Assembly (NCBI RefSeq): GCF_001307765.1
Contig: NZ_LKBA01000004.1
Location: forward strand, 186,001-250,000
Reading direction: 5' to 3'
DNA from: Aliiroseovarius crassostreae
Lineage (GTDB): Bacteria; Pseudomonadota; Alphaproteobacteria; Rhodobacterales; Rhodobacteraceae
Length of the DNA stretch: 64,000 nt
Shown here: positions 60,049 to 64,000 of the stretch, piece after piece
How the letters are laid out: every line of letters begins with the position of its first letter
How positions within the stretch are numbered: position 1 is the stretch's first letter
The notes under the pieces: model-generated
What the model was told of the DNA's origin: nothing
Database searches by the model: none
What the model saw: the letters and a program-made list of their open reading frames with translations, nothing else
Translations under genes and position numbers: made by a program

Positions 60049-60121
60049 CCCGTGCTGCGCATGTGCCGGGGGCCCGTATATATGGGAAATTCATGTGACG
60101 ATTTAGGCTCTATCAGTTTCT

Positions 60122-60487
60122 ATGCGTAGATGGAGATATCGCTCGTCTATGGGGATCTCCCCTTCGGGTGATTCAATTTGGAGCCTGTTGGACAGAAAAG
60201 GGTTTAACCCCACTGTCTATGAGCGGAATGCAAGCAACAAGGAGAAGAAGGTAGATGTTGGCATTGCGCACAGGATTACAAAGGATGCCTATAGCCTGAC
60301 CGACAAAGACAAAGACGATATCCTTTTGGTTGCAGGGGGCACGGATTACATAGCTGTCGTGCCCGATTTGGTTGCAGAAGCGTATACTGCAGAGGTCGCA
60401 TTTTGGGACCACTTGGCACGTGACCTGCAAGACGTCTCGTCGAATTGGATTGGGTTGAAACAACGCCACAAGCTATTCACCTTGTAG
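60122..60487 (+). pseudogene. NYN-domain (PIN-like nuclease) protein, N-terminally truncated
   Basis: The C-terminal two thirds of a NYN domain: LLDRKGFNPTVYERNASNKE, KKVDVGIAHRITKDAYS with the conserved acidic Asp, and DDILLVAGGTDYIAVVPDLV with a second acidic residue, then EVAFWDHLARDL. The first strand with its catalytic Asp (a FIDxxN-type motif in complete members) is missing; the frame before GISPSGDSIW is unrelated. The GGTDYI block has Gly where most have Asp (GDxD). It is probably a non-functional fragment linked to the rearrangement beside tufB. Confidence 0.55.
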
Positions 60488-60532
60488 GGGGTAAAGGTCG
60501 TCATTTAGGGAGCTGGAATAGGCCTTTTCTTC

Positions 60533-60561
60533 TTGCCACATCCCCCAAACCCCCGTATATC
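60533..60561 (+). promoter_or_regulatory. Promoter of the S10 operon
   Basis: TTGCCA (60533-60538) and TATATC (60556-60561) with a 17-base, C-rich spacer CATCCCCCAAACCCCCG. The predicted start near 60568 leaves a 147-base leader before rpsJ. A near twin lies upstream of rplB at 63736. Confidence 0.75.
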
Positions 60562-60714
60562 GCGCGGGTTCGCATTGTGAATTTGCAATGGGGAAGATTC
60601 GGTTTTGCCTGATGGCGAGCGGATATAGCCCTGAATTCACATTGGGTTCGACGAGGGCAGGGGGAATGAGCCACCTGTCGTCCTATCAACTCCTAGCCTG
60701 AAAGGGCGAATGCT

Positions 60715-61023
60715 ATGCAAGGCCAAAACATTCGTATCCGTCTGAAGGCGTTTGACTATCGCGTGCTGGATGCCTCCACGCAAGAGATCGTCAACACCGC
60801 CAAACGGACTGGTGCACAGGTTCGCGGGCCCATCCCGCTGCCGAACAAGATTGAGAAATTCACGGTTCTCCGTGGTCCTCACATCGACAAGAAATCCCGC
60901 GATCAGTTCGAGATCCGTACGCACAAGCGTCTGCTCGACATCGTTGACCCGACCCCGCAGACCGTGGACGCGCTGATGAAGCTCGACCTGGCTGCTGGCG
61001 TTGACGTCCAGATTTCGGTTTAA
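60715..61023 (+). CDS. rpsJ: 30S ribosomal protein S10
   Basis: S10 is a 30S head protein and, as NusE, part of antitermination complexes with NusG. It has 102 residues: [40 protein letters not shown] and [20 protein letters not shown]. It opens the S10 operon; rplC follows after 14 bases. Confidence 0.98.
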   Translation: MQGQNIRIRLKAFDYRVLDASTQEIVNTAKRTGAQVRGPIPLPNKIEKFTVLRGPHIDKKSRDQFEIRTHKRLLDIVDPTPQTVDALMKLDLAAGVDVQISV

Positions 61024-61037
61024 GGAGGGTATCTAAG

Positions 61038-61763
61038 ATGCGCTCTGGTGTAATCGCTAAAAAGGTTGGCATGACCCGCCTTTTCATGGAAGACGGCAAA
61101 CAGATCCCTGTGACCGTTCTTCAACTGGACAATCTGCAAGTTGTTGCTCAGCGCACCATCGAAACTGACGGCTATACCGCCGTTCAGCTGGGTGCCGGGG
61201 AAGCAAAAGCAAAACGCACCTCCCAGCCGATGCGCGGTGTCTATGCCAAAGCTGGCGTGGCCCCCAAGCGCAAGCTGGTGGAATTCCGCGTTCCCGCCGA
61301 AAACCTGATCGAAGTGGGCGCCGAAATCTCGGCTGAGCACTTTGTCGAAGGTCAGAAAGTGGACGTGGCAGGCACTTCGATCGGTAAAGGTTTTGCCGGT
61401 GCCATGAAGCGTCACAACTTTGGTGGTCTGCGCGCCACCCACGGTGTGTCGATCAGCCACCGTTCGCACGGTTCGACCGGTCAGTGTCAAGACCCGGGCC
61501 GCGTGTTCAAAGGCAAGAAAATGGCCGGCCACATGGGGGCCGTCCGTGTGACCACTCAGAACCTCGAGGTTGTGAAAACCGATGCCGACCGTGGCCTCGT
61601 TTTCATCAAGGGCGCTGTGCCCGGCTCAAAAGGTGGCTGGGTCACCGTAAAAGACGCCGTGAAAAAGAAGCTGCCCGAGAACGTTCCGTTCCCGGCTGCT
61701 CTGAAAACTGCTGCAACCGAAGCTCCCGCCGAGGAAGCTCCTGCGGAAGGTGGTGAAGCATGA
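61038..61763 (+). CDS. rplC: 50S ribosomal protein L3
   Basis: L3 is an early assembly protein near the peptidyl-transferase centre. It has 241 residues with [36 protein letters not shown] and [21 protein letters not shown] (the extended loop). It carries a C-terminal Ala/Glu/Pro-rich extension ([15 protein letters not shown]), common in alphaproteobacteria. It overlaps rplD by four bases. Confidence 0.98.
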   Translation: MRSGVIAKKVGMTRLFMEDGKQIPVTVLQLDNLQVVAQRTIETDGYTAVQLGAGEAKAKRTSQPMRGVYAKAGVAPKRKLVEFRVPAENLIEVGAEISAEHFVEGQKVDVAGTSIGKGFAGAMKRHNFGGLRATHGVSISHRSHGSTGQCQDPGRVFKGKKMAGHMGAVRVTTQNLEVVKTDADRGLVFIKGAVPGSKGGWVTVKDAVKKKLPENVPFPAALKTAATEAPAEEAPAEGGEA

Positions 61764-62377
61764 AACTTGACGTGATCAAACTCGATGGCGGCAAAGCCGG
61801 TTCGGTTGAACTGGACGAAGCCCTCTTTGGTCTGGAGCCGCGCGCGGACATCCTGCACCGTGTGGTTCGCTGGCAGCGCAACAATGCGCAAGCTGGCACC
61901 CACAAGGTGAAGACCCGCTCGGAAACCTCCTACTCGACCAAGAAGATCTATCGCCAAAAAGGCACCGGCGGCGCCCGCCACGGTGACCGTAACGCGCCGA
62001 TCTTCCGCAAAGGTGGTATCTACAAAGGTCCGACGCCGCGTTCGCACGGCCACGACCTGCCGAAGAAATTCCGCAAGCTGGGTCTGAAGCACGCCCTGTC
62101 CGCCAAGCTGAAAGCTGGTGAACTGGTTGTGATCGACGAAGCCGCTTCGGAAGGCAAGACCGCCGCCCTGGCCAAGCAGGTCAAGGACCTGGGCTGGAAA
62201 CGTGCTCTGGTGATCGACGGTGCCGAGATCAACGAAGGCTTTGCACGCGCTGCAAAGAACATCGAAGGCCTCGACATTCTGCCGACCATTGGCGCCAACG
62301 TCTATGACATCCTGAAGCGTGACACCCTGGTGATCACCAAAGCAGGTGTCGAAGCTCTGGAGGCTCGCCTGAAATGA
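61760..62377 (+). CDS. rplD: 50S ribosomal protein L4
   Basis: L4 lines the exit tunnel and, in E. coli, represses the S10 operon. It has 205 residues; the tunnel loop is in [20 protein letters not shown], followed by [23 protein letters not shown] 61760 overlaps the end of rplC, and the stop overlaps rplW. Confidence 0.98.
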   Translation: MKLDVIKLDGGKAGSVELDEALFGLEPRADILHRVVRWQRNNAQAGTHKVKTRSETSYSTKKIYRQKGTGGARHGDRNAPIFRKGGIYKGPTPRSHGHDLPKKFRKLGLKHALSAKLKAGELVVIDEAASEGKTAALAKQVKDLGWKRALVIDGAEINEGFARAAKNIEGLDILPTIGANVYDILKRDTLVITKAGVEALEARLK

Positions 62378-62670
62378 CCGCTAAAGCAGAACTCTACGAC
62401 GTGATCCGCAAGCCGATCATCACCGAGAAAGCAACGCTGGCATCGGAAAACGGTGCTTATGTTTTCGAAGTGGCAATCGACGCGAACAAACCGTCGATCA
62501 AAGAAGCCGTTGAAGCCCTGTTCGACGTGAAGGTGAAAGCCGTGAACACGACGATCACCAAGGGTAAAGTCAAACGCTTCCGCGGTCAGATCGGTAAGCG
62601 TAAAGACGTCAAGAAAGCCTATGTGACCCTCGAAGAGGGCAACGCAATCGACGTATCCACCGGTCTCTGA
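62374..62670 (+). CDS. rplW: 50S ribosomal protein L23
   Basis: L23 sits at the tunnel exit and docks trigger factor and SRP. It has 98 residues: [20 protein letters not shown], then [20 protein letters not shown]. It normally leads directly into rplB; here a terminator follows 31 bases after its stop and rplB is 1.3 kb away. Confidence 0.98.
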   Translation: MTAKAELYDVIRKPIITEKATLASENGAYVFEVAIDANKPSIKEAVEALFDVKVKAVNTTITKGKVKRFRGQIGKRKDVKKAYVTLEEGNAIDVSTGL

Positions 62671-63021
62671 TCCGGCGGCCGATTGTAGGCTCATGAACTG
62701 AAAAAGCCCCTCGCGATTGCGGGGGGCTTTTTTTGTTGGAGAGTTTTCACCCCGCAGAATTACCCCCGCCCGGACGCAGGTGCGCAGCACCCCGGGCAGA
62801 GCCCGACCGCCCCCATGGGCGGGCTCTTTTGCCATGTTGCGGGCGCTTATGAGCATGAGAGTATGTGGTTGGGTCAGTGGAGCCATTGCCAGTGTCGCAC
62901 CGCCCGCCCGCGGTCTGGCACTGCCCTTGTGGCGTGTGAGCTTTTGGATGCCTTTCCAAAGCACCTATCCTTTGCAATGTTTTCGATTGCATTCGTAGGA
63001 AAAATATTGGGGAGAGTTTGA
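62671..63021 (+). terminator. rplW terminator and a second terminator-like hairpin
   Basis: AAAAAGCCCCTCGCGATTGCGGGGGGCTTTTTTT (listed by parts: stem AAGCCCC / GGGGCTT at 62703-62732, then T-run) is a strong terminator inside the S10 operon. A second stem, GAGCCCG ... CGGGCTC followed by TTTTG, lies at 62799-62830. I see no gene in the remaining sequence; the upstream part of the next gene is AT-rich from about 62970. Confidence 0.8.
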
Positions 63022-63738
63022 GTGGTTATTGAAGATGAGATTGACTTTACTGAGGCTTCAGAAATGTCTCACAAGGTGAGAAGCTACGTTGAAAGTAGTT
63101 TTGAGCACGAATTGCCGGGAGAAGGAGATCGGCTATTTGTTGATAGGCCAATTGAACGGGGCAATATGCTGAATTTTTGGCCTTATGAGGTGCATGGTAA
63201 TCACTGTAGGGGGTATTGTGATGCAGCGCGTTTGGTCGGTAGTCAAATCCTGTTGGGTCCATATCAATCAGATCACATGGTTATGCCTCTGGCATTCTTG
63301 TATCACCACGCCCTTGAGCTTTCGTTGAAGTGCGGGATCTATGAAGCTGAAAGGGCCAATGGGAGGACCGCGAGAGAGGCCTTCGACTTGGTGTACGGTG
63401 AAGAGTCTAAGTATGGGCATAGCTTGAAGAAGTTGTGGCAGAAATACAGGTGCGTTATGTTTCGTTTTTCGGAGCATCAGCCGGATTACAAAATGAGAAT
63501 GAATGCCGCCGAAAAACTGATAGAAGAGTTTGATGGCTTTGGGAAAAGCGGCTTCCTCTTCCGGTATCAGCGCGACAGGAAAGCGGCGAAGTCTTATCTG
63601 CTCGAAGAGCAAACGGAGGAAGCGCCTTATAGGCGGCCGAACGCGACAATGATGAATGTGCGCGTGTTTGTCAGCAGCGCGGAAAAGCTTTTAAATTTAA
63701 TTTCTGGATTACAAGACGATATTCCTGACGCCCTATAG
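63022..63738 (+). CDS. Unrecognised protein inserted in the S10 operon, possibly HEPN-like
   Basis: A 238-residue soluble protein starting at GTG 63022 with GGGGAGAG upstream. A helical block LAFLYHHALELSLKCGIYEA followed by KYGHSLKKLWQKY resembles the helix-helix layout of HEPN-type proteins, but the RxxxxH catalytic motif is not clear, so this is only a hint. Codon use and base composition are visibly more AT-rich than in the flanking ribosomal genes, a sign of transfer. No partner nucleotidyltransferase or other toxin-antitoxin gene is adjacent. Confidence 0.6.
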   Translation: MVIEDEIDFTEASEMSHKVRSYVESSFEHELPGEGDRLFVDRPIERGNMLNFWPYEVHGNHCRGYCDAARLVGSQILLGPYQSDHMVMPLAFLYHHALELSLKCGIYEAERANGRTAREAFDLVYGEESKYGHSLKKLWQKYRCVMFRFSEHQPDYKMRMNAAEKLIEEFDGFGKSGFLFRYQRDRKAAKSYLLEEQTEEAPYRRPNATMMNVRVFVSSAEKLLNLISGLQDDIPDAL

Positions 63739-63804
63739 ACACCTTCCCCCAACCCCGCTATATCCGCACAGTCGAGAGGCCACAGATTCGTTCTGCGGCC
63801 TTTT
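63736..63804 (+). promoter_or_regulatory. Promoter and hairpin upstream of rplB
   Basis: TAGACA (63736-63741, overlapping the stop of the preceding gene) and TATATC (63759-63764) with the 17-base spacer CCTTCCCCCAACCCCGC closely copy the rpsJ promoter. Right after the expected start, AGGCCACAGA-TTCG-TTCTGCGGCCT (63777-63801) forms a stem followed by TTTTG, as terminator or leader structure. Confidence 0.6.
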
Positions 63805-63966
63805 GATATTTGGAATTCGGGGACCTCGTGGTGCGGTGTAAGCCAGATCAAAAGGGCCCTTTAACCTGGTCACCTGTTCAGCCAATGGCGTTCAGGGGGC
63901 TTTACCTACCAGGTGGTGACCTCGGGCAAACTCGGGGCATCGCCAAGCTAACGGAAGACAGAAAGC

Positions 63967-64000
63967 ATGGCACTTAAGTCGTACAAACCGACGACGCCGG
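63967..64000 (+). CDS. rplB: 50S ribosomal protein L2, start only
   Basis: The first eleven codons, MALKSYKPTTP, match the start of L2 (the family opening ALK.YKPTTPG). GGAAGACAGAAAGC precedes the ATG. The rest lies beyond the window. Confidence 0.9.
   Translation, partial: MALKSYKPTTP

Noticed and set aside
62717-62998. 93-residue plus-strand frame after rplW
   Set aside because: It starts inside the rplW terminator, runs across the second hairpin and has a composition of translated GC-rich intergenic DNA without any domain.
62671-63738. Toxin-antitoxin or defence locus at the S10 operon break
   Set aside because: Only one gene is present, without an adjacent partner or a clear catalytic motif; naming a system would go beyond the sequence.

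Overview
The window is a chromosomal segment of a marine-type alphaproteobacterium of the Rhodobacterales (Roseobacter group). Three things point there. The first is the chvI-chvG-hprK-rapZ-PTS IIA-HPr block next to pckA. The second is a set of proteins common in that group (DUF1491, DUF6473, a small two-helix protein like HIG1, a methylsuccinyl-CoA dehydrogenase-like acyl-CoA dehydrogenase). The third is an RpoB of 1378 residues with the local ribosomal gene order. No rRNA and no CRISPR array was seen.

1-6 kb is a tight housekeeping run with stop/start overlaps: DUF2062 gene, pdxJ, LysE exporter, acpS, lepB, rnc, era, DUF1491 gene, then recO. 6-13 kb holds a META-domain lipoprotein, a TetR regulator divergent from a two-gene membrane operon with two visible operators, an Mcd-like dehydrogenase, a TauE/SafE exporter, an alpha/beta hydrolase and pckA. 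13.6-19 kb is the chvI/chvG envelope-stress and nitrogen-PTS cluster, followed by a PlsC-like acyltransferase and a NIT-domain chemoreceptor (to 21.6 kb). 22-24.7 kb holds a DUF6473 gene and etfBA.

24.85-29.88 kb is a mobile-element island. It contains a full-length IS5-type element, a decayed IS66 element and a nest of three elements: an IS481-type element interrupted by a second IS5-type element, which is itself interrupted by an IS200/IS605-type element. The CTA target duplication and the codons on both sides let the order of insertion be read directly. Beyond it lie the PduO-type cobalamin adenosyltransferase gene, a two-helix protein, an SDR gene, an SH3 protein, parC, a DUF898 protein and an M48 protease.

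37.6-64 kb is the translation/transcription superregion: tufA, tRNA-Trp, secE, nusG, rplKA, rplJL, rpoBC, rpsL, rpsG, fusA, tufB, rpsJ, rplC, rplD, rplW and the start of rplB. Foreign-looking genes interrupt it at four places: a hypothetical gene with five octamer repeats upstream (39.4 kb), a methyltransferase between rplA and rplJ flanked by direct repeats (42.8 kb), a truncated NYN-domain gene beside a stray tuf 3' end (60 kb), and an unrecognised, perhaps HEPN-like gene between rplW and rplB (63 kb).

EtfAB, the Mcd-like enzyme and the cobalamin adenosyltransferase fit one metabolic theme, the ethylmalonyl-CoA pathway: an ETF-linked dehydrogenase plus AdoCbl-dependent mutases. The least explained material is non-coding. 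One family comprises two-hairpin elements of about 118 bp with compensating stem changes (21.6, 31.8 and 54.3 kb, with fragments at 11.5 and 43.6 kb). A second family carries a conserved TATTTG-type box (30.7 and 54.1 kb). I did not find a clear new defence or biosynthetic system.
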